From the NCBI RefSeq assembly GCF_014698305.1, contig NZ_JACJST010000008.1:145237-209236 (forward strand): DNA of 64,000 nucleotides. Reading direction: 5' to 3'. The position numbers were made by a program, and so were the translations under genes. Within the stretch, counting starts at the first letter, position 1; each line of letters begins with the position of its first letter. A model generated the notes under the pieces. It was not told the origin of the DNA and did no database searches. It worked only from the letters and a program-made list of their open reading frames with translations. Of the stretch, positions 55,390 through 64,000 are shown in pieces. This DNA comes from Anabaena lutea FACHB-196 (GTDB lineage: Bacteria; Cyanobacteriota; Cyanobacteriia; Cyanobacteriales; Nostocaceae).

Positions 55390-56178
55390 ATGCTGTCTAT
55401 ACACAAATATAAATCTCTTCTGGTTTTGGGGTTGGTAACATTGGGGTTAGGACTCGCTCCAAACCAAGCAAAAGCAGTGACATTTACTCCTTTAACTTCT
55501 CAAGATGCTACCCCAGGTTTTGATGATGCGGATTTTAATCTCTTGCTTAACAACGGGGACTTTAAAGAATTATTTGTTGCTGAAGGACGAATCGGGAATA
55601 ATGGTACTGGTGGAAATGGAGAGCGAGAATTAGGCATTAACAGAGATGTGGCTATTGGTGGCGCACCTGTGGCTCAAGGTAATTTTACCTGGGGTAATGG
55701 AAAACTATGGGATTTTAGCTTGGAATACGATGGAAGTAAGGTAACTTATAAAGTTCTTGATGGTAACCAAACCATATCATTAACCTCTCAAGAATTTAGC
55801 GGACCTGTTAACCAGATTTACTTACGCACGTTTGCCCGTCAAGATAATGGCATTACTAATACAAAAAATGCTGTATCGTTGACTAATTTAGTATTCAATG
55901 GTACATCTATTGGTAGCCTAGCTTCTGAGGGTACATCAACCAGTAAGGATGTAGATTACTTGGGTTTGAGTAATATTTCTTCACCATTTACCTTAACTGG
56001 GAAAACAGCTTTAAGTTGGTTAGGTGCTGCACCATCTCGTTCTAACCTTGCTTTTCAAATTAAAGTCGGAACTTCACCACAATCCGAATCTGTACCAGAA
56101 CCCGGTATGTTAGGTGGTATATGCTTGGCTGTTACTATGGGTGCGGCTGTGAGTAAAAAAAAGAAAGTAGCTGTTTAG
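55390..56178 (+). CDS. PEP-CTERM sorted exported protein
   Basis: 262-residue secreted protein. A signal peptide (about 8-30, ending QAKAV) and a C-terminal sorting tail are present: VPEPGMLGGICLAV, a hydrophobic segment, then SKKKKVAV. The VPEP motif marks processing by an exosortase. The middle is beta-rich with a choice-of-anchor-type domain (FTWGNGKLWDFSLEYDGSKVTYKVLDG). It probably belongs to the outer surface or exopolysaccharide matrix. Confidence 0.88.
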   Translation: MLSIHKYKSLLVLGLVTLGLGLAPNQAKAVTFTPLTSQDATPGFDDADFNLLLNNGDFKELFVAEGRIGNNGTGGNGERELGINRDVAIGGAPVAQGNFTWGNGKLWDFSLEYDGSKVTYKVLDGNQTISLTSQEFSGPVNQIYLRTFARQDNGITNTKNAVSLTNLVFNGTSIGSLASEGTSTSKDVDYLGLSNISSPFTLTGKTALSWLGAAPSRSNLAFQIKVGTSPQSESVPEPGMLGGICLAVTMGAAVSKKKKVAV

Positions 56179-56304
56179 TGATCAGAATGCTAGTTTACAA
56201 TATTAACCGTTAGAATAATTCTGAAAGAAATCGGAGTATTTAACAGTTTTGTTTTTGGCTGTTGGCTTCTTGATGGAAAAACTCCCCTATTGTGACTAAT
56301 CGTT

Positions 56305-58032
56305 TTGCAACCAGTTGATTTTACTACCCTCACTGCTGCTTGTAGCGAACTACGGGCTGACTGGCTACCTTCGCGGACAGAGCAGGTTTACCAGCGCGAT
56401 CGCTATACTATTGCCATAGCCTTACGTACCCTAAAACAACGGGTTTGGCTAGAAGTGTCTTGGCATCCCCAAGCTACCCGCATTTGTATTGGCGAACCAC
56501 CACCACGCACACCAGATACTTTCACCTTCAGTCAACAATTAATCCATCAATTGGGTGGTTTAGCCTTAGTAGCAATTGAAGCGATCGCACCTTGGGAACG
56601 TGTAATTGATTTACAGTTTGCTCGTCGTCCTGGAGAAAACGCCCTCTATCACTTGTATGTAGAAGTGATGGGCAAATACAGTAACGCCATTCTCACCGAT
56701 GCCGACAATTTCATTATCACCGCTGCTCATCAAGTTAGTCAGCAACAATCCAGCGTTCGTCCTATTCAAACCGGACAACCTTATGAAATACCACCCAAAC
56801 AAACTGGCCCTATTCCTAGTTTGAGCGAATCCCAAGCACGTTGGCAAGAACGGGTGAGTTTAGTACCAGGCGCTATTAAACGGCAACTACTCAAAAATTA
56901 TCGTGGTTTGAGTGCAGCTTTGCTAGATACAATGTTGCTAGTAGTAGATATACCACCAGAAACAACCACAGATACACTCAATGCTGATGATTGGCAGAGG
57001 CTATTTGCACATTGGCAAGAATGGCTACAAGCTTTAGAAGCTGGTAAATTCCAACCTGGTTGGACAGCAACCGGTTACACTGTCATGGGTTGGGGTGTTG
57101 TCGCACCAGCTAAAAACATCCAAGAATTACTGAACAAATATTACACCGACGAATTAAATAAACAATTATTTTCTCAATTACGCCATCAGTTAACTCAGAA
57201 ACTGAATAATATTCTCGGCAAATTACGCACCAAAGCCCAAACTTTCAGTGAGAAATTGCAGCAATCAGATCAAGCTGATGATTATCGGCAAAAAGCTGAT
57301 TTATTAATGGCGTATCTGCAAAACTGGGAACCAGGGATGAAAGAAATTATCCTGGCAGATTTTGAAACTGGTAAACCAACTGCGATCGCACTTCTCCCAG
57401 ATAAAAACGCCGTCCAAAACGCCCAGAAGCTTTATAAACAGCACCAAAAACTCAAACGCGCTCGTGCTGCTGTGGAACCGTTATTATTAGAAGTCCAAGC
57501 CGAAATTGATTATTTAGAACAAGTAGAAGCAGCTATTTCCCAACTCGACAACTACCAAACAGCAGCAGATTTACAAGCTTTAGAAGAAATTCGTGATGAA
57601 CTCATTGGGCAAAAATATCTGGAAGCCCTAGAATATCGCAGCCGAAGTACCACCGACTCTCCCAGCACTAATTTTCATCGTTACCGCACTCCTAGCGGTT
57701 TTGAAGTCTTAATCGGTCGCAATAATAACCAAAATGACCAACTGACATTTCGTGTAGCCGGAGATTATGATCTGTGGTTTCACGCCCAAGAAATTCCTGG
57801 TAGTCATGTTTTATTACGTCTTGAACCTGGTAAAGTTGCAGAAGAAGCTGATTTACAATTTACTGCTAATCTTGCAGCTTACTTCAGTCGCGCCCGTCAA
57901 AGTGACCAAGTACCAGTAGTTTACACCCAACCCAAGCACGTCTACAAACCCAAAGGAACTAAACCAGGACTTGTAATTTATAAACAAGAAACCATCATTT
58001 GGGGACAACCGCAAATAATTCGTAATTCGTAG
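56305..58032 (+). CDS. NFACT/RqcH-family protein
   Basis: 575-residue homologue of RqcH/NEMF (formerly called fibronectin-binding), which binds stalled 50S subunits and adds C-terminal alanine tails in ribosome quality control. The NFACT-N domain (about 1-160), coiled coil (about 270-440) and NFACT-R domain (about 455-565; YRTPSGFEVLIGRNNNQND, DLWFHAQEIPGSHVLLR) are complete. The start is a TTG at 56305; homologues begin MQPVDFTTLTA, which this matches exactly. Confidence 0.93.
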   Translation: MQPVDFTTLTAACSELRADWLPSRTEQVYQRDRYTIAIALRTLKQRVWLEVSWHPQATRICIGEPPPRTPDTFTFSQQLIHQLGGLALVAIEAIAPWERVIDLQFARRPGENALYHLYVEVMGKYSNAILTDADNFIITAAHQVSQQQSSVRPIQTGQPYEIPPKQTGPIPSLSESQARWQERVSLVPGAIKRQLLKNYRGLSAALLDTMLLVVDIPPETTTDTLNADDWQRLFAHWQEWLQALEAGKFQPGWTATGYTVMGWGVVAPAKNIQELLNKYYTDELNKQLFSQLRHQLTQKLNNILGKLRTKAQTFSEKLQQSDQADDYRQKADLLMAYLQNWEPGMKEIILADFETGKPTAIALLPDKNAVQNAQKLYKQHQKLKRARAAVEPLLLEVQAEIDYLEQVEAAISQLDNYQTAADLQALEEIRDELIGQKYLEALEYRSRSTTDSPSTNFHRYRTPSGFEVLIGRNNNQNDQLTFRVAGDYDLWFHAQEIPGSHVLLRLEPGKVAEEADLQFTANLAAYFSRARQSDQVPVVYTQPKHVYKPKGTKPGLVIYKQETIIWGQPQIIRNS

Positions 58033-58185
58033 TTCGTAATAGTGCCTACGGCAGGCTACCGCCAACGTAATTCGTAATTCGTTTATTTATCCCCGCGTCA
58101 CCCCATCACCCCATCACCCCATCATCCCATCACCCCATCTCCGCGTCCCCGCGTCCCCGCGTCACCCCATCTCCGTATCTTACCC
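58018..58185. repeat. Dispersed repeats after the RqcH gene
   Basis: Inverted copy of the GGCGGTAGCCTGCCGTAGGC element seen at 42411-42513, flanked by CGTAATTCGT units (58018-58081). It is followed at 58090-58180 by a tandem array of CCCCATCA and CCCCGCGTC units. Confidence 0.85.
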
Positions 58186-58246
58186 TAGAGATAAATCCTA
58201 CTCACCTGCGGATAGATATTTTTTGAGATATTTTTATGAAAAAAGT

Positions 58247-58260
58247 GTACTGGCTGTTAC
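58247..58260 (+). promoter_or_regulatory. NtcA-type site (GTAN8TAC)
   Basis: The palindrome GTACTGGCTGTTAC fits GTA-N8-TAC exactly, the recognition site of the nitrogen regulator NtcA. A TTAAAT -10-like box lies 24 bases downstream (58285-58290), near the spacing usual for NtcA-activated promoters. Confidence 0.6.
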
Positions 58261-58296
58261 AATCTTGTTAAGAAAAGTTGCCCGTTAAATTTTGGG

Positions 58297-58381
58297 AACG
58301 CGCAATTTGGTTTTGACTCTATTGAGAAGACAACGCGAACAACGTTTTTTAGACCAGCCCGTGGGAAGGCTGGTCTTTTTG
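58297..58381 (+). ncRNA. Candidate NtcA-controlled small RNA
   Basis: About 85 bases, without a reading frame, between the NtcA-type promoter and a strong intrinsic terminator. The 5' part contains a CTCTATTGAG hairpin within TTG..CAA. The porin gene converges from the other side, so the terminator's T run faces away from it; it fits a plus-strand transcript. The arrangement resembles the NtcA-activated RNA NsiR4, but sequence identity to it is not established. Confidence 0.5.
58351..58381 (+). terminator. Intrinsic terminator of the small RNA candidate
   Basis: AGACCAGCC (58351-58359) with GGCTGGTCT (58368-58376), an 8-base loop, followed by TTTTTG. The T run is on the plus strand. It is directly adjacent to the convergent porin gene. 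Confidence 0.9.
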
Positions 58382-58416
58382 TTAAGATGGTGATTTTGAA
58401 AAGAAAGATTTAGAAA

Positions 58417-60009
58417 CTAGAAACTGAAGGTGGTTCTCAAAGCACCAATGACTACACCATCATTATTATCGTTATGATCTGCTGCTGTTAGCCAAATCAC
58501 ACCTGGGGTAATGGTGATATTGTCGCTGACTTTGTATTGATAAAATGCCTCAATGTGATATGAGGTATCTTGGTCTTCAGGTACTCCAGCAAAACTGGAA
58601 CTTGTAACTCTCGGTTCCATTCCTAGGATAACACCAGCCAAGTTACCTTTTTTGCCCAAGTCTGGGAAACCAAGAGTAACAGCATAGTTCCAAATGTCAA
58701 CATCTCCCTTTGTACCTGTCAATACCTGACTATTGGTATATCCAGCCCAACCACCTATGACAAATTTATCACTGATGCCAATTGATGCTTGAACACCGTA
58801 AGAGTTGCTAGAAAATGCTTCACTGACATCCGTGAATGTGGCGAGATTACTACCTGTGAGTAGTGGCTGTTTGTAGGAATTGATATAAGTTAGACCAAAG
58901 GAAATGCGATCGCTTGGTTTGATAGTCAACTGCGCCAAAGCACCATAAGGGCCATCAAACAAACCATTTTTTGAAGATGGGTCATTAGCTGTACTACTCA
59001 AATAAGCTAAACTTAATGTCAAATTTTTACCGAACTGGTGATTTACTCCCAACCCAGCACCACTGATCTGAGCATAAATCGGGTTGCGTGTACCGAAGCT
59101 TGACAATGCACCAAATCCACCATCACCATCAAAAAGATTCACAGTACTGGTCACGTCATCTGCTGCACCAGCATTAGCAATAGCGATTACCTGTGTGTTT
59201 TTGCCTAACGGGAACTTATACCACAGTGCATCTAAAGAAACATTATTAGTACCATCTAAACCTTGAAAAAACAAGTTGCCTTCTGGAGTATTAATATCAG
59301 GAGTCTGGATATTATTACTCTGGAGTCTCGTGAACAGAGTATCTTGACCAGTGAAACTAGTTACAAATTCGACACGCGCCCGCGCCCCAAGGGTAGTATT
59401 TTTGTCTGTAATCGGTCCGTCAACATTGTCACCTGATAAAACATCACTGACAACTGCGACAACTTGTCCTTGTAGTTTGGTGGTAGTAGAAAATTGATTG
59501 GCTTCTAATTCAGAAGCCCTCGCTTCTAATGCATCTACACGTCCCCGCAAGGTTGCTAGTTCTGTGGAAAAATCTTCTCGCAGTTTTTGTAATGTTGCTA
59601 AATCTTGTTTTGTCAAAGAGTCGGCAGTTGCGGTAGCAATTAGTTCATTTACCCGATCTAAACAAGCATTCAAACCAGCCGCAAACTCATACCTTGTCAT
59701 GGCACGATTACCACGATAAGTACCGTTAGGATATCCAGCAATACAACCATAACGTTCTACTAAAGATTGTAAAGCTTGGAATGCCCAATCTGTGGGTTGT
59801 ACGTCTGATAACTGAGATACTGATGTAACTTGTGAAATTAACTCTTTTTGATTTATATTTTCAATTTGTTGATCTGAATTGGCTACAACAAGTGGTTCAC
59901 TGGCTTCTATTGTTGCTAGTGCTTCTCCTGCCCACGCTGCTGCACTCATCAATAGTGTTGCGCCGCTAACTACTGGACTAGCTAACAGATATTTCCATGA
60001 TTTTTGCAT
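58417..60009 (-). CDS. Iron-uptake porin (SLH, OprB-like)
   Basis: 530-residue outer-membrane porin of the cyanobacterial SLH-OprB type. A signal peptide (about 1-27) is followed by an SLH domain (about 68-125; PTDWAFQALQSLVERYGCIAGYPNGTYRGNRAMTRYEF), a short coiled coil (about 135-170; LRGRVDALEARASELEANQF) and a beta barrel ending in the C-terminal Phe (TTFSF). Homologues pass inorganic iron and other solutes. It is divergent from the metal-transporter gene at 60352. Confidence 0.92.
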   Translation of the reverse strand: MQKSWKYLLASPVVSGATLLMSAAAWAGEALATIEASEPLVVANSDQQIENINQKELISQVTSVSQLSDVQPTDWAFQALQSLVERYGCIAGYPNGTYRGNRAMTRYEFAAGLNACLDRVNELIATATADSLTKQDLATLQKLREDFSTELATLRGRVDALEARASELEANQFSTTTKLQGQVVAVVSDVLSGDNVDGPITDKNTTLGARARVEFVTSFTGQDTLFTRLQSNNIQTPDINTPEGNLFFQGLDGTNNVSLDALWYKFPLGKNTQVIAIANAGAADDVTSTVNLFDGDGGFGALSSFGTRNPIYAQISGAGLGVNHQFGKNLTLSLAYLSSTANDPSSKNGLFDGPYGALAQLTIKPSDRISFGLTYINSYKQPLLTGSNLATFTDVSEAFSSNSYGVQASIGISDKFVIGGWAGYTNSQVLTGTKGDVDIWNYAVTLGFPDLGKKGNLAGVILGMEPRVTSSSFAGVPEDQDTSYHIEAFYQYKVSDNITITPGVIWLTAADHNDNNDGVVIGALRTTFSF

Positions 60010-60351
60010 TTTTCACTCACACCTATTTGCTAACAATCAGCACATTACGTGCTTATACGAAATGAGAGATTATTAAAAACTGATCTCAATATACTAGCAG
60101 TAAGCAGCATTTTTTTTAACTAAAAAAGTCAAGGAATCTTCATGAATGGGGAAAGCTAGTATGAGGCAGTATCTTCTCAACAAAATCATCTGTCATTACT
60201 GAATCTCCGTATATTACACCGATAATGCAGGATATTTTTGTCAAACCGACATGATAATGAGAATTATTATAGTATAATGTTTAGGATTAAGTCTTGTTGT
60301 GAATAAAAATATTGACCTAGGTAAAGACAGTATTTTGAAGGAAGGGAAAAC
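60010..60351. other. Divergent promoter region porin/znuA
   Basis: 342 bases holding the promoters of both metal-uptake genes. The right part contains the Zur/Fur-type box at 60252. The left part is AT-rich with no clear box for the porin. Confidence 0.6.
60252..60278 (+). promoter_or_regulatory. Zur/Fur-type operator with -10 box
   Basis: TGATAATGAGAATTATTATA is an imperfect palindrome close to the Zur/Fur consensus (GATAATGATAATCATTATC). The -10 box TATAAT (60273-60278) follows directly, so a bound repressor would block polymerase. It is about 75 bases before the znuA ATG. Confidence 0.75.
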
Positions 60352-61347
60352 ATGATGATTGAGACTGATGTCAGCCTAAGAATAGGCAGATTTAGAGGTA
60401 AAATATTGTCTCTCATGGCGCTGCTAATGTTGACAATGTTTTATGGCTGTACCGAAACCAAACAGGTGGCACAGACAGATACAGAACAGTCAGAACCAGC
60501 AAAGCCACCAAAAACTAAAGTAGTCACAACATTTTTACCAGTGTATTTATTTACCAAAGCAGTAGCGGGAGATGCAGCAGATGTAGAAATTTTAGTCCAG
60601 CCGGGTACGGAGATACATGAATATCAGGCTACACCGGCTAATGTGAAAGCGATCGCAACGGCGAATGTATTAGTAAAAAACGGGCTGGGTATAGAAGAAT
60701 TTCTGGCAGATACCGTCAAAAATGCCCAAAACACCAAATTAGTCGCAATTGATGCCAGCAAGGGCATTCAAGCTATTAATGAAATTTCTCCCATAGAGAA
60801 AACAGCGAAGGAAGAAAAAGATCATAACCACGAACACGGAGATGGGAATCCTCATGTTTGGCTAGATCCAGTTTTGGCTAAACAGCAAGTAGTCAATATT
60901 CGAGATGGATTAATTGCTGCTGACGCTGCGAATAAAGCAACGTATGAAGCTAATGCGGCGGCATATATCCAAGAATTAGAGAATTTAAATAATGAATTTC
61001 AGCAGACTTTACAGCAGACTCCCAATTGCACCTTTATCACCTTTCACGATGCCTTTCCTTACGTAGCTAAACGCTATAACCTCAAACAATTAGCTGTTGT
61101 AGAAATTCCCGAAGATCAACTTTCACCCACAGATATACAAAAAGTTGTTAATGCTGTGAAAAAATACAAAGTGAAAGCCTTATTTAGCGAACCTGGAGTA
61201 GATAACAAATTATTTACCAGCCTGTCTAAAGACTTAAATTTAACTTTGCGAACTCTGGATTCTTTAGAAACTGGTGAGACAAATCCACAGTATTATTTTA
61301 AAGCTATGAAATCTAATTTAGAGACTTTATCAACAGCTTGTAAATAA
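60352..61347 (+). CDS. znuA: Zinc/manganese ABC transporter substrate-binding protein
   Basis: 331-residue lipoprotein of the ZnuA type. The lipobox LTMFYGC puts the modified Cys near residue 33. Metal-ligand His are in the EIHEYQAT, HVWLDP and TFHDAFPYVA segments, and a short His/Asp/Glu-rich loop (KDHNHEHGDGNPH) marks zinc binding rather than manganese. The Zur/Fur-type box upstream supports zinc control. ZnuC follows 420 bases later. Confidence 0.93.
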   Translation: MMIETDVSLRIGRFRGKILSLMALLMLTMFYGCTETKQVAQTDTEQSEPAKPPKTKVVTTFLPVYLFTKAVAGDAADVEILVQPGTEIHEYQATPANVKAIATANVLVKNGLGIEEFLADTVKNAQNTKLVAIDASKGIQAINEISPIEKTAKEEKDHNHEHGDGNPHVWLDPVLAKQQVVNIRDGLIAADAANKATYEANAAAYIQELENLNNEFQQTLQQTPNCTFITFHDAFPYVAKRYNLKQLAVVEIPEDQLSPTDIQKVVNAVKKYKVKALFSEPGVDNKLFTSLSKDLNLTLRTLDSLETGETNPQYYFKAMKSNLETLSTACK

Positions 61348-61769
61348 TTTGATAGAAATGCAGGTTACTAATCTTTTGATTTTTACTAGTCCGCGACTTC
61401 CATTCGTTCGTCGGGCTTTTTATACATTTCTTAAGATGAAACTGCACAAAATAAGATTTCTAGAAGTTTTAACCGCAGATGATAGATACTCGTAGAGTGG
61501 CTTTTCCAAAAGTAAGCAGACAAAACCGATGACTTCATGATTTTGTGCAAACTCAAATTAAATTAAGTAAGTAGGCAAAAAAATCAAACTATGTTAAGTA
61601 AGGTAACAAATTTTTAAATTGGCTCGTAGTTAGGGCTTTAGCCATACTTTAAGGTCTAAATATTTCACTACAAACCTTTAATTATTGACATTACTCTACT
61701 TAGGATTACTTGCCTGCTAAATAGTGATTTAAAAAACGTGAAAAACTGGAGTTTAAAATCTAAAATTCG
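61348..61769. other. Intergenic region between znuA and znuC
   Basis: 422 bases with no gene. It contains an inverted copy (about 61557-61608) of the dispersed 40-base element also seen at 6711 and 30203. The gap is unusual for a zinc-transport operon, so znuC may have its own promoter. Confidence 0.5.
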
Positions 61770-62570
61770 ATGAATAACGACCAACAATTAATGACATTAC
61801 CAATATTAAAAGTAGAGGGATTAACTGTCTATCAAAGCAGTTATCTAGCGGTGCGGGATGTTTCTTTTGAATTGTTAGCAGGAACAGACACCGCTATAGT
61901 CGGACCGAATGGTGCGGGTAAGAGTACTCTAGTAAAAGCTATTTTAGATTTAATTCCCAGAAGTGCGGGTAAGATTGAAATATTTGGTCGTCCAATATCT
62001 AGATTAGGAAGTTTACATCACCTGTTGGGCTATATGCCACAAAACTTTATTTTTGATCGTAGTTTTCCGATTTCTGTCAGTGAATTGGTGGGACTAGGAA
62101 TAGGTGATAGAGAACAGGTGACAGGTGACAAAAAACATTTATTTTCCAAGTTTTGGCAAAATCACAGACAAAAATCAGCAGCAATAACCGCAGCTTTACA
62201 GCGAACTGACGCGTATCATCTACGAAATCAAGCAATTGGAACTCTTAGCGGTGGTCAACTCAAGCGGGTGTTGTTGGCTTATTGTTTAGTAACTCCGCGC
62301 AAATTTTTGATACTTGATGAAGCTTTTGCTGGGGTAGATGTGCAAGGTGCGGCTGATTTTTATGTTTTACTAAATGAATTAAAGAGAGAAGAGGGTTGGA
62401 CAATTTTACAGGTTTCCCATGATATTGATATGGTAAGCCGTCATTGCGATCGCGTCCTTTGTCTGAATCAAACTCTTGTATGTACTGGTAAGCCAGAAAT
62501 TGCCCTTTCACCACAAAATCTTTTAGCTACTTATGGCCCTGGTTTTAGTCGCTACGAACACCATCACTAA
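61770..62570 (+). CDS. znuC: Zinc ABC transporter ATPase
   Basis: 266-residue ABC ATPase. Walker A GPNGAGKST, Q-loop in YMPQNF, signature LSGGQLKRV, Walker B FLILDEAFAGVD and switch His (SHDIDMV) are all present. Between Walker A and signature there is a small insertion (about residues 112-122, DREQVTGDKK), encoded by GTGACAG-like heptamers, identical to an intergenic repeat. It powers ZnuB (62787) with ZnuA. Confidence 0.93.
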   Translation: MNNDQQLMTLPILKVEGLTVYQSSYLAVRDVSFELLAGTDTAIVGPNGAGKSTLVKAILDLIPRSAGKIEIFGRPISRLGSLHHLLGYMPQNFIFDRSFPISVSELVGLGIGDREQVTGDKKHLFSKFWQNHRQKSAAITAALQRTDAYHLRNQAIGTLSGGQLKRVLLAYCLVTPRKFLILDEAFAGVDVQGAADFYVLLNELKREEGWTILQVSHDIDMVSRHCDRVLCLNQTLVCTGKPEIALSPQNLLATYGPGFSRYEHHH

Positions 62571-62786
62571 ACAATTCAAAATTCGGCGTTGCTGAATAAG
62601 GAGATGATTGAGGCTGACGCGGAGACGCAAAGACGCGGTGATTATATATTGATGCAGATTCTCAAATCATCCCGCAATTATGCAATGCCCAAAATTCACA
62701 TCAAAATTCAAAAAGTTCAGTAACAGCCTGACAAAGACTGAATCATAGGTTGTGGTTAAATAAATGTATTAAAAAAAAGCCAAAAT

Positions 62787-63656
62787 ATGCATTTATTGAT
62801 TTTGCATCCACACAACTTGTTAGCTACTGCTAATAATCCAGACTTAGTGAGTTTGTTACAATTCCCCTTTATGCAACGTGCCATTATTGGTTCTGTATTA
62901 ATGGGAATACTTGGCGGTTTACTGGGCAGTTTTGTTACTTTGCGCCAGTTATCATTTTTTAGCCATGCTGTTGGTCATGCAGCCTTAGTAGGCGTAGCAT
63001 TAGGCGTATTACTCAACACAAATCCTACTTGGATGTTGTTACCTTTTACATTGATTTTTGGGATTGTTGTCCTCTACTTAGTGGACAAAACAGACTTAGC
63101 TAGTGATAGCGTTCTCAGTATAGTTCTATCAGGAGCATTAGCAATAGGTGTCATCCTCACCAGCATGATTAAAGGATATCGTGGCAATTTGATGGCTGTA
63201 CTGTTTGGCGATATTCTCGCGATTGATCTCACAGATTTAATTTTGACACTGCTGGTACTTGTCGGTAGTACCGTTTTTTTATTATCAACCCTGCGATCGC
63301 AAATTTTGTTAACTCTTAACCCTGATGTTGCCCAAGTACAAGGCGTTCCGGTGCAATTGTATCGTTATGGGTTTGTCGTTTTGCTGTCTTTAGCCGTTGC
63401 TGTAGCCATTAAAGCTGTTGGCGTTTTACTCGTGAATGCCTTTTTAGTGATTCCCTCTGCTACCGCTAAACTCATGAGTCACCATTTTAGCCGCTTTCTG
63501 ATTCTGTCAGTGCTTGTCGGTTCTAGTACTAGCATTGGTGGAATTATGGTTTCTGGGGTGTTTAACCTGGCTTCTGGTCCTAGTATCGTTCTGGTACAGT
63601 TCCTGATGTTCCTTCTCGTTTTCACTTGGGTAAAGTTAGGGATAAAGGCAGCGTAA
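62787..63656 (+). CDS. znuB: Zinc ABC transporter permease
   Basis: 289-residue ABC-3 type permease with eight or nine membrane helices. Recognised blocks are MQRAIIGSVLMGILGGLLGSFVTLRQLSFFSHAVGHAAL, the LMAVLFGDILAI EAA-like region and AVAIKAVGVLLVNAFLVIPSATAKL. It pairs with znuC, though 216 bases of repeat-rich sequence lie between them. Confidence 0.93.
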   Translation: MHLLILHPHNLLATANNPDLVSLLQFPFMQRAIIGSVLMGILGGLLGSFVTLRQLSFFSHAVGHAALVGVALGVLLNTNPTWMLLPFTLIFGIVVLYLVDKTDLASDSVLSIVLSGALAIGVILTSMIKGYRGNLMAVLFGDILAIDLTDLILTLLVLVGSTVFLLSTLRSQILLTLNPDVAQVQGVPVQLYRYGFVVLLSLAVAVAIKAVGVLLVNAFLVIPSATAKLMSHHFSRFLILSVLVGSSTSIGGIMVSGVFNLASGPSIVLVQFLMFLLVFTWVKLGIKAA

Positions 63657-63734
63657 AAGTTTCTTCTGTAAGCCACTTGACAAATCTTTCTTTCTTTGCT
63701 AAATTGATTAATCGTGGCGGTAATAAAAAACCAC

Positions 63735-63807
<73 letters not shown>

Positions 63808-63849
63808 CTTGTTAAAATAGGCGAAAGCCTTGATAATTAAGGTATTTAC

Positions 63850-63894
63850 AAAACTCCTACTGGAATTAAACAAATTTCCGGTAGGAGTTTTTGC
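63850..63894 (+). terminator. Strong intrinsic terminator
   Basis: AAAACTCCTACTGGAA (63850-63865) pairs with TTCCGGTAGGAGTTTT (63876-63891) with one mismatch, followed by TTGC. It ends the tRNA-Phe transcript. The last 105 bases of the window show no further feature. Confidence 0.88.
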
Positions 63895-64000
63895 ATTTTA
63901 TTGATTCAACAATTATTACATTGACAAGTAAGTTGTTATGGGTGTTAGGTCATCATCAAGTAAAACTGTTTAGTTCTTTAAATCTTGCTACAGGAAGTCC

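Noticed and set aside
58351..58381. Terminator serving the porin gene
   Set aside because: On the porin's strand the stem is followed by A residues rather than T; the T run is on the plus strand.

Overview
The window looks like chromosome of a filamentous, heterocyst-type cyanobacterium (Nostocales; Nostoc, Anabaena, Dolichospermum and Cylindrospermum relatives). Supporting signs seen directly are the photosynthesis genes (psbEFLJ, rubA, ycf48, psaI, ndhCKJ), an SbtA bicarbonate transporter, XisH/XisI, a hormogonium/phototaxis-type chemotaxis operon, many GCGATCGC (HIP1) octamers, and many short intergenic repeats. No ribosomal RNA, prophage, transposase or CRISPR array was seen. There are two tRNAs: Arg-CCG on the minus strand and Phe-GAA on the plus strand.

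Layout. 1-4.3 kb: chemotaxis-like operon on the minus strand (PatA-type response regulator, CheW, MCP). It lacks the small CheY gene expected between the first two, and CheA would lie off the left edge. 4.5-12 kb: envelope and housekeeping genes (DUF760, HtrA protease, two M23 peptidases, isochorismatase-like hydrolase, tRNA-Arg, prohibitin). 12-15 kb: a DUF29 gene bracketed by a decayed copy of the 3' end of the neighbouring EF-G-like gene. 15-18.6 kb: TPR protein, PsiE, a small conserved protein, then a Shedu-like (DUF4263) nuclease with a RelE-like toxin. 18.7-20.3 kb: ndhCKJ. 20.5-23.7 kb: Ada-type methyltransferase/regulator and a 690-residue GHKL ATPase with a nuclease-like tail. 24-27 kb: rubA-ycf48 and psbEFLJ, facing psaI. 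27-34 kb: a large unknown protein carrying an in-frame dispersed repeat, then stress and unknown genes. 34.5-37 kb: sbtA-sbtB and an iron alcohol dehydrogenase. 37-41 kb: an accessory patch (Uma2, HEPN-like protein, a two-copy small-RNA locus, XisHI, ParDE). 41-51 kb: trmFO, ctp protease, ispG, a kinase without a clear start, prfC, and an M48-like protein without its HEXXH motif. 51-58 kb: RRM protein, glycosyltransferase, PEP-CTERM protein, RqcH/NFACT. 58-64 kb: an NtcA-box small-RNA candidate, an iron-uptake porin divergent from a Zur-box-controlled znuA-znuC-znuB set, and tRNA-Phe.

How the parts work together. ndhCKJ, rubA/ycf48/psbEFLJ, psaI and sbtAB serve photosynthesis, photosystem assembly and inorganic carbon supply. 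The porin and ZnuABC form a metal-import neighbourhood on both envelope membranes. Defence or mobility-type genes (DUF4263, GHKL ATPase-nuclease, HEPN-like, RelE/ParDE, Uma2, XisHI) sit as small inserts between conserved operons. The best candidates for something undescribed are the paired RNA hairpins at 38.7-39.1 kb (same 20-base inner segment, different perfect stems, each behind a sigma70-type promoter), the GHKL ATPase-nuclease at 21.6-23.7 kb, and the NtcA-box RNA at 58.3 kb. All family names come from recognition of motifs by eye; no database search was run.
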